NCBI RefSeq assembly: GCF_022605165.1
Contig: NC_063069.1
Coordinates: forward strand, 4,960,001-5,024,000
Length of the DNA stretch: 64,000 nucleotides
Reading direction: 5' to 3'
DNA from: Purpureocillium takamizusanense
Lineage: Eukaryota > Ascomycota > Sordariomycetes > Hypocreales > Ophiocordycipitaceae
In this document: one piece after another, positions 1 to 11,698 of the stretch
Layout of the letters: each line of letters begins with the position of its first letter
Position numbering within the stretch: position 1 is the stretch's first letter
Notes under the pieces: model-generated
Told to the model about the DNA's origin: nothing
Seen by the model: the letters and a program-made list of their open reading frames with translations, nothing else
Database searches by the model: none
Made by a program: the position numbers and the translations under genes

Positions 1-2932
1 TGGGGCCTCAACAATTGGAGCAAGTGTCAATCTCTCTGCTCCTGATACGCTCACCGTGGGCCACCCAAACACATCGTTACCGATTGCGATTACGAGACTG
101 CCGAATGGTCCGCATGTCCGGTACAAAGTCGGCGATGCTGCCACCAGCCGCCGAGGGACTAAGTCGTGGCGCATTTCCTTTGCCAAACGAGTGCTGCAGC
201 GCATCTTCATGCGAGCATATGTCGGTGACAGTGTTGCAGAGAGACCTGTGCTGCAAGCCATTGGTCATGACCCCGCAGCGGCTTCCTGAAAGAAGCAGTG
301 TGGTTGTCTCTGGTGGACGTAATAGGTGTCAGAAGCGGCAGAAGAAGGGTCACACCAGACGGACGGATGGCACTTATTGGCGCTCAATTCTCCTCGTTTT
401 GACCTTTTCGGACGAAGCATGGACTCGTCCAACAGTCAAGGCAGGGGTTCCTCTGGATCAAGGCTCCCGCAACAGTCGAACACGGCTGTGGAACTCATGC
501 CGCCGACTGGACCCCCCTTGCAAGTCACACTCCGACAGATCGCCGGTTGCTCTGGGACATGAGAAGAAGCTGCGCAGTTGCCGCAGATTGATGGTAGGGC
601 TAATGAGGCGTATCATGACAGCAGCATATCAATTGCCCTTCTCAGTGTCGAGTATGCCCTAAAGCATACTCTCATTGTTGCACCTTCACCCCTTTTGTCG
701 TGGTCTAATCAGCTAGTGCTCGCGGTGCGCGAACTTGCCATATAGCGATCTTCAGTATCTGAACCATTCGTCACGGATCAGAGCTAGGCCTCAAAAAGCC
801 AGAATAGCTAGCGATGATAGTGTAATGATTATACGCTGGATGGGGAGTCACTGCTATTCGATTTATCCGCCTGTATCTGCGGTCAAGAACACGAAGACTA
901 CGTGTATATTTGGTGTACAGCTTTGTGTGTGTATAGAGACGAATTCCTGATGTGCCATTCTATACCTACACTGGAGCCTTGTGGCTTTCGCTATAATAGA
1001 GGTGGTTTGTGTATGCCATTTCAGCGGGTGCTCCATTTCGTGCCTCTAGTAGTCATGGCAAATACAAACGTGTTTCTCGTTATCGACGTCGTTCGAGCCT
1101 CCATACACAAGACCCCAAATGCATCATTCTGAAGCCGGTAACATTTTCGCGATGTCCTTTTCGCGCTCCAGCTGTGCTAAATCTCAAAAGAGTTAAAAGG
1201 CCGTCTTGATGATCCCTTCAATAGTGCGAAGATACTGAAATGACCATTGTTCTGCATTAGCACAGAGCCGTAGTACCGAGCTGGGAAAACGGGTCTCAGC
1301 CTGGGACCGAGAAGTAGATTCTAGCCCCTTCGAACCACTGTACAATTGAAACTTGGCACCGGTACCTGATATCCTTGGCGGGCAGTTCCGGCCACCACTT
1401 CATCCATAGCCGCGATTACACTATTGACGCCAAATGACAGCTATCGCGATTGGGAAGACGACAGCATCGGCGGCTTGCAGGCTTGCAAGTCTATTGACGT
1501 TGAGTCTCGAAGCTACGACAGCTAGCGAGGCCCTCTTTACATATCCCATCTTGGCTGTGCATGCCAGATGGCTAATAGTATACAACGTCCCGCAGGCATA
1601 CGGATCAAGTCTTCATTAAGCTCAACATGCAGACCCGGCACAACTTTCTATTTGATGGAAGGCTCCAACTGTGTTATCTCTCTGGAAGCCTTGATACTCC
1701 GTCAGAATCTTGGCGTCACAGTTATTGAATCCACGAAGTCCTTGAGGTCTGGCGCTGTCTTTTCACGCGGATTGCTGGATTTAAGATACCCTCTCTCGCT
1801 TGATTAGGAGCGCAATAACCGGGTAGACGCTAATAACCAGATGCCATGGTCTCAGGTAGTCGGTTGGGGACATGGGGTTGCCTTGAAAGCCAAGGTGCCA
1901 CGTATGCAGGAGAGTGTCTGCAATATGACCCTCGCCTCAAGGCCATGTATTTGGCTTTTGTCGTTTGAAACCTCGGAACGAGTGGCCGTTTCCCTGAGTA
2001 CTTTGATGATTCAGAAAGGGGTGGGAAGTCCGACGACAGAACGACCAGCTGTACAACGCAACGCGTACCGCGACCGTGCAATGTTGACAATGGGACCGTG
2101 CCTGAGGCTTGAGGGCTTCCCGTCGTCAAGCGCAGCCTCTAGTGGCGCTACTCGCTGGGTGACCCGCATCTCGCGCTTCAGACGACGAGACCGAGGCCGA
2201 GATGTGACGCTGATCCCAAGCTAACACTGCCTGAGCTCTGAGTCCGTGGACTTTGCTTGGCTCCGTGGCGAATCAAGCATCTCCGCGAGTTGAGGTCGCC
2301 AGTGCGCGCCAGCTTATTATTGTACGCCGCATGCGTGCGTGCGTCGGGTCGTGCCGCCTTTTCGGCTCGGCTCGCGGCTTGACACACCGAAACAGGTGAG
2401 CGTGATCAATGTCGAAGGTGGACTTCCGCTGACAAAGATAGATTTGCGTAAAAGACGTCAGGGTGAGCACTTGTCAATCGTGGAAATCCGCGGCGTTTGC
2501 GTGCTTGAGACTGATCAATTCGCGAGCGTCGCTTCTCCCTTTACCCTCCAATCGATGTCATCTAGCATTCCTTCTTTTGAGCCGGGCTCGAATCAATCTC
2601 ACAGTTTTTATATCTGACAAGAAATAATTACCCAAGTACTCCATGTTGGATTGGCCATGGCGCGTCGGACTTGTTCACATAATGACGCTTGCGAACACCG
2701 AGTCTGGAGGCTGATCATTCAGCTAAGATTTAACAGCGTCGTAGTCGGGTTTCTCGGATATGCGAATCGTAGACCGCAGGTCCGCCGATCGGCGATGCTG
2801 ACCAGAGCGTTAGATCAAGGCTCTGGCATTGAGCTTAAGTAGATACCCCTCCCTTGTGATACTTGAGGGAATCGGCTTCTCATTTTCACGCATTCAGAAG
2901 CGCAGACACAGTCCTTGCACCAACGTTCCATC
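1..2932. other. Left-edge region without a supportable gene
   Basis: No open frame here shows a recognisable domain or a convincing exon-intron chain. One frame is open from base 2 to a stop at 287-289 on the + strand. Its first 40 codons read like protein, so it could be the last exon of a gene cut by the window edge, but I cannot name it. The rest is short overlapping frames on both strands. The final part is the upstream region of the glycosyltransferase starting at 2933. Confidence 0.5.
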
Positions 2933-4300
2933 ATGATGATTACACGCAATCCGAGCAAGAAGAAACCCCTTCTCTTCTTCACATCCTTCCCTGGCGAAGG
3001 CCATACAAATCCAGTGCTCGCCATCGCGACCTCCTTGGTCTCAAGAGGATACGATGTTGCATATCTCTGCTCCCCAGCTTACCACGACAGGATCACAGAA
3101 GTGGGCGCAGAATTCCTCGAGCTGCCCTGGGAGTTGAGCGGACCACCTATCGAAGAGACGATGACACGCAAAAATGTACCGATTGGCTTGGAGCGGATCA
3201 CTCAGCAAATCTCACATGTGTTCTACAAGAACATGCGAGTTCGGGTAGACGCTGTTACGAGGGCGCTCGAGGAGCTGCGGGCCAGAGAACCAAGTAGGCA
3301 AATCATCATGGTGGAGGACGGTCCTAATATGGGCGCCATGCCCTTTCGCTACGGCCGGCCGCTGCCTCGCGGGTTCAGCGAGATGCCCAAGACGATTGGC
3401 ATCAGTCCAACGCCGCTGATGGTGCGTAGCCGGGACACGGCACCGTTCGTCCTCGGCCTGCCGCCAGATTCGTCGGACTCGGGCAGACAGCGGAACGAGT
3501 GGCTGCATCGCCTGGTTCACGATGGGCCGTTTAAGCCGCTGGTCGAGGCGTGGCAGAGGGTGCTTCACGAGTGCGGATGCACTGCGGTTCCGACTGGCAG
3601 CCCGCTGAGTGCGTGGCACGAAGGCTACGACAACCTGGTGATGCTGTGCTCGCCGAGTCTCGAGTATGAACTGTCCGATATGCCCAGCTCAGTCGAGTTT
3701 GTTGGATGCCTCCCCCGGCGTGGCATCTCAAAGACGGTGGTGTACCCCAAATGGTGGCCGGAGGTTGTTCGTCACGCGGAACGCCCAGACAAGAAGATCA
3801 TCTTTGTCTGTCAAGGGACTGTCAACATGGATTGGAGCGAGCTGACCATTCCGACAATACATGCCTTTGCCGGCCGCGAGGATGTGCTAGTCATTGCCGC
3901 ACTCGGCCGTCGTGGAGCGGTTCTCGACGATGACGACCTCCTACACCCCAACGTGCACGTCGCGGATTACATACCCTACGATGCTGTGCTGCCTCTCGCA
4001 GACGTGTTTGTCTCCAACGCCGGATATGGGGCCTTTTGTCATGCGGTCACCAACGGCGTGCCGGGTGTGTTCGCCGGCCAGACGGAGGACAAGGCCGAGG
4101 TGTCTATGCGTGCTGAATGGGCTGGCTTTGGGGTCAACATGCGTAAGCAGCGTCCAGAAGTTGCAGAGTTGCGCGAGGCTGTAGAGGGTGTGTTGGGGAA
4201 TGGACAGTTCAAAGCGAAGGCAACTGAGCTCAAGGCGGAGAATGAGGCACTGGATTCTATGGCACGTATCGAGCGGGTGATTGAGCGCTGGACTGAATGA
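2933..4300 (+). CDS. Family 1 (UDP-)glycosyltransferase, MGT/YjiC-like
   Basis: Intronless 455-residue protein that probably moves a sugar from a nucleotide sugar to a small lipophilic acceptor in the cytosol. The N-terminal domain opens with the acceptor-side signature FFTSFPGEGHTNPVLAIA (about residues 12-29), typical of GT-B family 1 enzymes. The C-terminal donor-binding domain has VCQGTVNMDW (about 282-291) and VSNAGYGAF followed by GVPGVFAGQTEDK (about 360-385), which matches the donor signature of the fungal and bacterial MGT-like branch. The usual His of the HGG motif is Asn here. Start: the frame is open upstream only through a TTG, so I chose the first ATG at 2933, followed directly by a second one. 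Next to a divergent permease and other metabolic genes, it could glycosylate a cluster product or detoxify a xenobiotic. The substrate cannot be read from sequence. Confidence 0.9.
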   Translation: MMITRNPSKKKPLLFFTSFPGEGHTNPVLAIATSLVSRGYDVAYLCSPAYHDRITEVGAEFLELPWELSGPPIEETMTRKNVPIGLERITQQISHVFYKNMRVRVDAVTRALEELRAREPSRQIIMVEDGPNMGAMPFRYGRPLPRGFSEMPKTIGISPTPLMVRSRDTAPFVLGLPPDSSDSGRQRNEWLHRLVHDGPFKPLVEAWQRVLHECGCTAVPTGSPLSAWHEGYDNLVMLCSPSLEYELSDMPSSVEFVGCLPRRGISKTVVYPKWWPEVVRHAERPDKKIIFVCQGTVNMDWSELTIPTIHAFAGREDVLVIAALGRRGAVLDDDDLLHPNVHVADYIPYDAVLPLADVFVSNAGYGAFCHAVTNGVPGVFAGQTEDKAEVSMRAEWAGFGVNMRKQRPEVAELREAVEGVLGNGQFKAKATELKAENEALDSMARIERVIERWTE

Positions 4301-4495
4301 GTCGCGATTAAGACTCATGTAATTACGGTAATGATGATTCTACTCCCTGCTCACATAAGATGTTCAAACTGGATGGTCCGCGAGCAGGCTATACGTAAAA
4401 CAAGAGAACAATGGCATGGCCTAGCTCAGGCGAAGGTCATCTCGTTTTAGTAGATCGAGACATCAACGCTGACTCCTCGAGGCACATTCTCTCCT

Positions 4496-6651
4496 TTAGG
4501 CTGCTCGCACAGAAGTGATGCCATCGCCCTTATCATCCACAGCCTGAGCGGAAGTCTCGTTGGCACAGTCCTGTTTATCGCGAGCTGCCTCGAAGAACAT
4601 GTTTCGCTGTGGCCTGCGAGTTGTTCACGTCAGTTACCTACAAGTGGGACGCTGGAGAAGATATGACATACAGCAGGTACTTGACATCATAGATGCGTAG
4701 TATGACCGTGAGAATTATCACAAGTGTCAGTAGCGCAATGGCAGACTGCCATCCGTATTTATCTAAAGCCACAGATCAGTCCGCATGCACACATGGGGTA
4801 TATAGGTAGTCCTTGCAACTCACAATACGGCGCTTGACTGGCGGGCCAAACGAGCACTTGGCTCCAGGCTGAGATCGAGTAGTAGCCGGCAATGGCGGCA
4901 CCAACAGTCAGGGATCGCTCTTCCGGATCCTGCGGCTTTCTAAAAAGAAATTGGATCAGTTGAGGGCTTTCGGTTTCGAGTACGAAAGGGAGTTGCTCAC
5001 AGGTCAGATAGCCATGACCAGATCAACGGTGCGGTACCGAGCGGGATGTGAGACAGAAAGTATCCAGCGTAGGCCGCCGAGAGTGGCGTTCCGGTTGGAT
5101 GCGAGGTCCAGATGCTGAGGATGATGCCGACAATGATTCCGATGAACGCTTCAAGGCTGTTAGTGCTACATGCATTGACAATGAACGAGGGCGGACCGAC
5201 CTTGGGCTACGATGAGAAGCCATCGCGTGCGCAATGCGTCAGACAAAAACGCCCATATCCAAACTGCACGCAACTGTTAGCTTGTGGCATGGCTTCACGG
5301 CACAACTCCTTACCGAACACGACGTTGATTGCACTGCCGCCGATTGGAATCAAGTTGACTTGAGAGGTTGTCCATCGCCGGGTCCCGTCACTGTTGAGAA
5401 TGGACTTGAGGAACAGGCCAAAATAGTTGTAACCCGAGGTTCCAAGAACCATGGCGATGTAAAGAATTGCAATAACGTAGACGACCCAGCTAGTGAAAGT
5501 TCGCCTAGCAAGAGAATCAGCATGGTCCAGGTTATGTTCAATAACGGGTTGGGTGTGCTCATCACGTACACGGCGGCGGCCCAAGTAATTGGCTTGGAGT
5601 CGACGCGATTGGTCCTCTCGAGGCGGATCCTGGAAAACTCGGCATGCTTCTCCGTGAACCAAAAGGCCCAGGGATTCGGCTTGTATGGAGAGTCGGGGAT
5701 CATAACGTATCCTGCGAGGCCCCATATCACCGTGATGATGGCGTTTATGACAAAAAGCCACCTGCTTACGGTCAACCCAGAGTCCTCAATGAGATAGGAA
5801 GCGAATTACTGACCTCCATCCAGTCAGACCGTATCTACCGCCCAGGGTGTCTACAATGGCAGCCTGCATGGCACCCGACATCATCTGACCTATGGCCTGG
5901 CAAGAGTGGTAGAAGCCAATACGCTTGGCCATCTCAACCGGGGTGTACCAGTACACTGTCCGGCAGTCAGAAGTGGGAAGCAGAGACGCGACATGGATCT
6001 AAACGCACTAAAGAGGGTAATCATGCCCGGGTACGCCGCGCTTTCGCACAACCCAAGGAAGACACGGAGGATGTACACTTGAGTGGCGTTAGTGGTTATG
6101 GCCATGAGGCCAGTGATGATGCCCCATATCACTTCCAGGGACGGGAGCCACCAGCTGGGTCTGACATATGTGAGGATGATTTGTGACGGGATCAGCATGA
6201 TGCAGTATGCGATGTTGAAGTATGTCGTGAAACTGCGGAATGGGAGGAAGCAATCGTCAGCAAATATTCGGAAACGCTCCGAGGTGCAAGCCGAGACGTA
6301 CTAATTCAACTCATTTCCGTACAGGTTGAGGTCTTCCTTCATGCCGGAGACGTAGGCATTGCTGATGTTGGACTGGTCGAGGAATCTTCGTGTTGACGAG
6401 CCGGTTAGTACCATTTGCCGACACTGTGCAAGGTAGCCACACATACTTGATGACTGCATCGCTGTTAGCTTTTGCGCTTGTAAAGACACAAGGAACCGCC
6501 ATGCCATGCTGTGGTTCTTACCTTGCGAGATGCAGCCAAACGTCAGCAGGAAGATGTCGAGCCGCCACACAAAGGCGCGCTCGCCCTGCGACATCTCATT
6601 GGTGTGCTGCGCCTCTCGCGGGCTCCTGGAGAAGCCTAGAAGCTTGGCCAT
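4496..6651 (-). CDS. DAL5-type anion:cation symporter (MFS, allantoate permease family)
   Basis: Plasma-membrane carrier of the Dal5/Tna1/Seo1 type, which take up allantoate, nicotinate, pantothenate and other organic anions with protons. On the minus strand about ten or eleven exons can be chained. The family signature LDQSNISNAYVSGMKEDL lies in the third exon. It is followed by LIPSQIILTYVRPSWWLP, by RVFLGLCESAAYPGMITLF, by YTPVEMAKRIGFYHSCQAIGQ, by PDSPYKPNPWAF before the central loop, and by the C-terminal half with GYNYFGLFLKS. The tail ends in acidic, Gln-rich sequence with stop at 4496-4498. Read introns include 6454-6521, 6386-6446, 6233-6301, 5956-6008, 5762-5813, 5490-5569 and 5264-5313. 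Exon 2 is only 7 nt (6447-6453). Start is uncertain: ATG at 6651 gives the usual short N-terminus, and an in-frame ATG at 6789 is the alternative. The last three introns are less certain. Confidence 0.85.
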
Positions 6652-7870
6652 GTCGTCGAAACTCGCGATGCCTGAGCCGCACCGCCGCAGAGAGCTGACG
6701 ATAATCGCTTCCGCAGTTGGACGGTTGAAGAGAAGACACACCCAGGAGCGGGGTCGAGGAAAAGGGTTCAAAGATATTGGTGAACACATTCATGCCGATC
6801 TCGGCTGGGTTTGGGGACGGCCAGGGGTTTTTTTTCTGTCACCGAGCAAGACCACTGATCCTGGCGACGCGACGGGGCGAACCGTGGGGGTTGGCATGTT
6901 TTGCTGTGGGGTGCATTGCGGGGGAAATCATAGACTAAGAGAGGACTTGATGGCGCCGGACCAGACAAGCGAGGGCGATAACGGCGCCTGCCAGTGTCTC
7001 AACGTGGTGTCGAGGCCAGGCCCTCCTGTACACAAGACGTAGCGGGGTGAGCCTGGCCAGGGGCCAATGGCACCAGATGGCATTTGGTAAGAGAATGTGA
7101 TTGGAATCAAGCTCAGATGATATGGCCCAGTAATGTCGCCTCGTGAGATGATACATTCTTCTCACAAGCCCAAGCAGACCAATGCTCCTCCAATGGGTCT
7201 GTCGGGGCGAGCTAAGCTGCCACCGGTAAGTGTGCGTGCACTTCCCTGCTGCCTTTGATCGTAAGTCGGGCCGCATTCTTTGTGGATACATGAAGATTCG
7301 GGTCGAGTCGTTACAGCGACGCCGTGTGTGACGGATGGACGGGACGAGCAGCATGGCTTGGGTCAGGGTGTGATCCGTTCGAATGATCTTGTCTACAGCA
7401 CCAACTCCAAATCCCGCCGGGACATGTGGAAATGACGACATGGCATTATTACCGTTGGCTTTCCCGGGGCCGTAGACCCCAGAAACAAGGCTTGAATACA
7501 GATGCTTTATTAGATGCAGCCATGCAATGCCTGCATGGATGCAAACATGGAGCCGGCCCGGCGCGCGTCGGCCTTCAGCCCGGACGGCGGCTATTGCCTG
7601 AAGGGGGAAAATGGCGGTTCACTACCGAGAGGCACAGTTTATGGCCTTTTCCCACTACTTCGAACAAGGAATAAGGTCCGCATTTGGGTGACTCAGCGCT
7701 TGATTATCAATCTCTTCACGATATAGCCGCGATGGTTGACGTGCCGTTGGAGGCACATGTTCATGCGTCTCTGTCAGGATTCAAAAGATGCAGTGTTTCC
7801 CACCCGTTGGTGACTGCACAGGGTTGGCAAACTACTAACCAACCGGTCATCCAACGACACGGAATCTCAA
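6652..7870. other. Divergent upstream region between two transporters
   Basis: The DAL5-type gene (minus) and the DHA2-type gene (plus) read away from each other, so this 1.2-kb stretch should hold both promoters. Only overlapping short frames are present and none has a recognisable domain. A clear TATA box was not found. Confidence 0.4.
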
Positions 7871-9650
7871 ATGAGCCGCACTCACCACGTCTCAGCCGGC
7901 ATGGCGAGCTCAACGACCGTCGCCCTGGAGACTCCCGTGGCCGAGCCCCCCCTCGCCACTCTCAGTCCCAAGGCTGCGGCAAGTTCGCGGCCGTCGACGG
8001 AGCCTCGCAGCGACGATGTGTCGGCGGCGGAGGCAACAAGCCCGCTTGCCGCCGGCGCGGAAGAAGCGCTGGGCATCTCGAAATGGAGGCGCGTCACCGT
8101 CATCGTGACGCTCGCGGGCATCAGCTTCCTCAACACCATGGGCTCCGGCATCCTCATCGCCGCCCTGCCCCGCATCGCCGACGACGTGGGGCTCTCCGAG
8201 GCGCTGATCCTCTGGCCGGCCGCCGTCTACGCCCTGGCCGCGGGCTGCCTGCTCCTCGTCTTCGGGGCCGTGGCCGACGTCGTCGGCGCCAAGCTCATGT
8301 GGCTGACGGGCAGCTACCTGTTCGTCGCCTTCACGCTGGGCGTCGGGCTCGCGCGGACGGGGCTCCAGATCATCATCTTCCGGACGCTGCTCGGCGCCGC
8401 CATCGCCATGTGCCTGCCCACGGCCGTGGGACTCATCTCGAACACCTTCCCGCGCGGGCCCTGGCGCAACATCGCCTTCGCCATGAACGGCATGGGCAGC
8501 CCGCTGGGGTACGCGCTCGGGCTCGTCCTCGGCGGCGTGTTTGCCGACACCATCGGCTGGCGGTGGGCGTACTACATGATGGCCATGATCAACGTCTGCC
8601 TCTCGACGTGCGCCATCTGGTCGCTGCCGCCTGTGCGGGTCTCGTCGGAGCGCAGGTGGGCGGCTCGCCTCGCTCATGATATTGACTGGGTTGGCGCCGT
8701 CATCATGAGCGCCGCGCTCGGTATGCTGCTCTACGTCCTGGCCATGACGTCGTCTTCGTACAAGAAGCTAAGCGACGCCGCCAACATTGCCACGCTGAGC
8801 GTGTCCCTCGTCCTGCTGGCCAGCTTCCCGTTCTGGATGGATTACCAGACGAGGCGTGGCAGGCCTGCCCTGATTCCGAACAGCCTTTGGCGGAACTGGT
8901 CGTTTACGTCGGTGTGCATCGCCGTCTTCTTTTGCTGGGCGTCGCTCAACGGCATCGAGTACTTTACGACCCTGTAGTGAGTATCATTTGAAGGGCGTCG
9001 ACTCTGCCCACAACGGCTGACGCGCATCGGTAGCTTCCAGAAAGTCGAGGGACTGTCGGCGCTGCAAAGCTCCCTGCGATTCCTGCCGCACGTCATCATG
9101 GGCACGGCGGTCAACATCATCACGGGCCTGCTCATCTCGCGGGTCAAGGTGCGCACCCTGGTGCTCGTCTCGGCGCTCATCAGCATGGTGGCACCGCCGC
9201 TCATGGCGACCATCGACGTGGGCGAGAACTACTGGCTCGCGCCTTTCTGGGCCATGTTTCTGTCGCCAGTGAACCCAGACGGTAAGGGGACTCGTCGTTG
9301 CCGCTTCCCGCTCCCAGCCAGTCTCGTTAAGGCTCCCCCGCGTCTGACCGCTTGCAGTGCTATTCACCGTGTCGAATCTCGTAATATCGGACGCGTACCC
9401 CCCGGAGATGCAGTCGCTGGCCGGCGGCGTCTTCAACGAGGTTGGGCAGTTTGGCAACTCGGTCGGACTCGCCATTACTGCGGCCATTGCGGCGTCGGTC
9501 ACGGAGCACACCGAGGCGGAGGCCGTGGACACGCTCATGAAGGGGTACCGGGCGGCGTTTTGGACCATCTTCTCGAGCTGCGCCGTTGTTGCGGTCGTCG
9601 CGTGGTTTGGACTGAGAAAGGGGGGTATCGTAGGCCAGAAGAGAGATTAA
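7871..9650 (+). CDS. MFS drug exporter, DHA2 type (14 TM)
   Basis: Probable proton-coupled exporter of small toxic compounds at the plasma membrane, 548 residues. Three exons with introns at 8977-9033 and 9282-9357; their lengths sum to whole codons. A low-complexity Ala/Ser/Pro N-terminus of about 70 residues precedes the first membrane segment. Family features in order are GISFLNTMGSGILIAALPRI (TM1), LSEALILWPAAVYALAAGCL (TM2), the motif-A region LVFGAVADVVGAK, the TM5 motif GSPLGYALGLVLGGVFADTIGWRW, and a C-terminal half with DAYPPEMQSLAGGVFNEVGQFG. These match aminotriazole-resistance/DHA2 carriers. ATG at 7871 is the first in frame. It lies between a permease and a sugar transferase, so it could export a product of this gene group. 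Substrate unknown. Confidence 0.9.
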
Positions 9651-10351
9651 CGATGAATAATCACCATGCTTGTCTAGACTGCGACTGGTTTCTGACGGCC
9701 AGGAAAGACATTGCTGAGTGCATCAATCGCTGTCAACGGGTTCTCGTGTAAGTCCTTGGATGATGGAGCTGTTGGGAAACGCCGAAGCACTTATTGCGCC
9801 AACGCTGATCTGGCTGGCGGCGTCACGATATGAGCACACTCCCGAATGCCTGCTTTTTTGTGCAAAAAAAAAAAAAGGAACAGCGTGCGAGTCACAAGCT
9901 CTAGCTAGATGCGCACTTACTTCGCCTTTGACATGCATGCAGCAAGGCTCAGCCGAGATGCAATGCAACATGACAACCGAAAAGCAGCCCGTCTGTGCGC
10001 CGATCGGATCAAGTCATTTCGACTCATAGCGGGGCAACCCGCGGGCGATGCGGACACTAGCAACTGTACGGAGTAGTGGCTCCTTGGTGGGGTTGAACCG
10101 AGGGGCACCATCTTGGTTGGCTGTGTGACTTCGAGTCTTGTTAACAGTTAAGACTTTCAAGGCTTGAACTTCGGGCTTGTATCTTCGTTGGGCGTTTTTC
10201 AGTTCATTTTCACTATGAACATCATCAGCCCCATCTATATAAGACCGCAGATGGGCCCCAAACTATCAATGGTTCCTTCGTCCGAGAATCCAACTTCCCT
10301 CACCACCGCGCCCACGTATGCGCACTTCCCGCACATTCCCTGCATTTGTTG
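9651..10351. other. Upstream region of the GT32-like gene
   Basis: About 700 bases without a gene. It contains an A-tract at about 9866-9878, one copy of the palindromic TGTACGGAGTA word near 10065, and a TATA-like element at 10236 upstream of the next gene. Confidence 0.4.
10236..10243 (+). promoter_or_regulatory. TATA-like element of the GT32-like gene
   Basis: The bases read TATATAAG and lie about 116 nt upstream of the first ATG at 10352, a usual distance for a fungal core promoter with a short leader. Position and sequence only; no start site is known. Confidence 0.45.
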
Positions 10352-11698
10352 ATGCTCATCACCACCACCGCCTCAACCACCTCGTCCATCACCTCCCCCT
10401 CGCACATCATGAGATCCCTCGCAGCGTATCCTCGGCCCGAGGGCGTCGACGAGATACCCAGCGAGCGCCTGGACCTCCGGCCCGACGCCCAAGTCGACCA
10501 CGACCTCCTCCACCCCAAGCCCGTAACGGACGACAAGAACATCTGGTTCTTCTGGCATCGCGGCTTCGCGCACATGCATCCCTACGCGCGACGCACCGTC
10601 CGGGCCTGGCACCGCCGCTTCTCAAAACAAGGCTGGGTGGTCCGCGTCACGGATCGCGAGCCCGGCTCCCCGCTCAACATTGCCCACTTTCTCGACATCC
10701 ACGACCCCGACATCTTCCCCAGGGCCTTCCTCGATGGCACCATTGGTGGCGACTACGCGCCCCAGCACACGTCCGATCTCGTCAGGTGGCCGCTGCTCAA
10801 CACGTACGGCGGCGTGTATGCCGACGTCGGCATGATACAGATTGGCGACCTCGACCGACTCTGGAACGCCACCGTCGGAGACTCGGAGTCCCCGTACGAG
10901 GTCCTCACGTACAATGCCGGCGGCGTCGACAGCCGCAGCCTCACCAATTACTTCTTCGCCTCGGGACGCAACAACCCGCTGTTCCAGCGCTGTCACAGGC
11001 TGTTCCTGGCGCTCTGGGCCGCGGATGGCGGCAGGTCGAGCACCGACGGCATGCACGCGAGCCCTCTCCTCGAGGGCGTACCCATGATGGGCGCCGACAT
11101 GTCCTTTGAAGAGGACGGAAAGACGTACGGGCCCGCCGAGGTCAGCAAGATGCTCACCGACTACATCATACAGGGCCAGGTCCTGACCATGGTCATGGGC
11201 CTCGTCGACGAGGCCGACGACTGGAACGGCCCCGCGTACGTCGCCGAACACGTCTGGACGACGGACTACATGGTCGGCTCGCAGCTCATCAACGACATGA
11301 CGGCGTGGAACGGCCCGCGCCAGTTCGAGCTCATGTCCCTCCCGCTGCCCCGGGCGGGCGACGACGACGCGGAGACGGACGACCAGAAGCTCGCGCGGGA
11401 GATTGTGGAGGCCTGCCTGTCCAAGAGCTTCGGGTTCAAGCTCGCGCACGGGCTGATCATCAGGGTCTTGGGCCAGACGCTCGGCTCCCTGTGGAGGAAG
11501 CACGACGGCGCCGACGACGTCCCGGGGACGTACGGGAACTGGCTGCGGTACGGCACCGTGCATTGGTGCCCCAGGGAGCTGCCCCCGAGGTTGGAGTTTA
11601 CGGCGGCGCCCGCTGTCAAGATTGGGCCGCTCTTGGGAAAGGGACGCCTTGGGCCTGGTGCAAACGGCGGCGTCCCGGGCTTCGAGGCCCAGAAGTAG
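10352..11698 (+). CDS. Capsular-polysaccharide-type / GT32-like glycosyltransferase
   Basis: Intronless protein of 448 residues, or 429 if translation starts at the second ATG (10409), which fits homologues better as I remember them. The core has the GT32 / capsular polysaccharide synthesis layout: IWFFWHRGF near the start of the domain, then FLDGTIGGDYAPQHTSDLVRW, then LLNTYGGVYADVGM. The last carries the Asp-x-x-like metal and nucleotide-sugar site (YADVG) typical of these retaining transferases. No signal peptide or membrane anchor is evident, unlike Golgi Och1-type GT32 enzymes, so a cytosolic role on a small molecule or glycan precursor is possible. It sits between the DHA2-type exporter and the nitronate monooxygenase and reads the same way as both. 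The acceptor cannot be told. Confidence 0.85.
   Translation: MLITTTASTTSSITSPSHIMRSLAAYPRPEGVDEIPSERLDLRPDAQVDHDLLHPKPVTDDKNIWFFWHRGFAHMHPYARRTVRAWHRRFSKQGWVVRVTDREPGSPLNIAHFLDIHDPDIFPRAFLDGTIGGDYAPQHTSDLVRWPLLNTYGGVYADVGMIQIGDLDRLWNATVGDSESPYEVLTYNAGGVDSRSLTNYFFASGRNNPLFQRCHRLFLALWAADGGRSSTDGMHASPLLEGVPMMGADMSFEEDGKTYGPAEVSKMLTDYIIQGQVLTMVMGLVDEADDWNGPAYVAEHVWTTDYMVGSQLINDMTAWNGPRQFELMSLPLPRAGDDDAETDDQKLAREIVEACLSKSFGFKLAHGLIIRVLGQTLGSLWRKHDGADDVPGTYGNWLRYGTVHWCPRELPPRLEFTAAPAVKIGPLLGKGRLGPGANGGVPGFEAQK

Noticed and set aside
2915..2932. Upstream extension of the GT1 gene
   Set aside because: The extension opens with TTG, which is not a usual fungal start; ATG at 2933 is used instead.
7910..8679. 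Long opposite- and same-strand frames over the DHA2 exporter
   Set aside because: They are Arg/His/Pro/Gly-rich shadows of GC-rich codons. The MFS frame has all helices and motifs.
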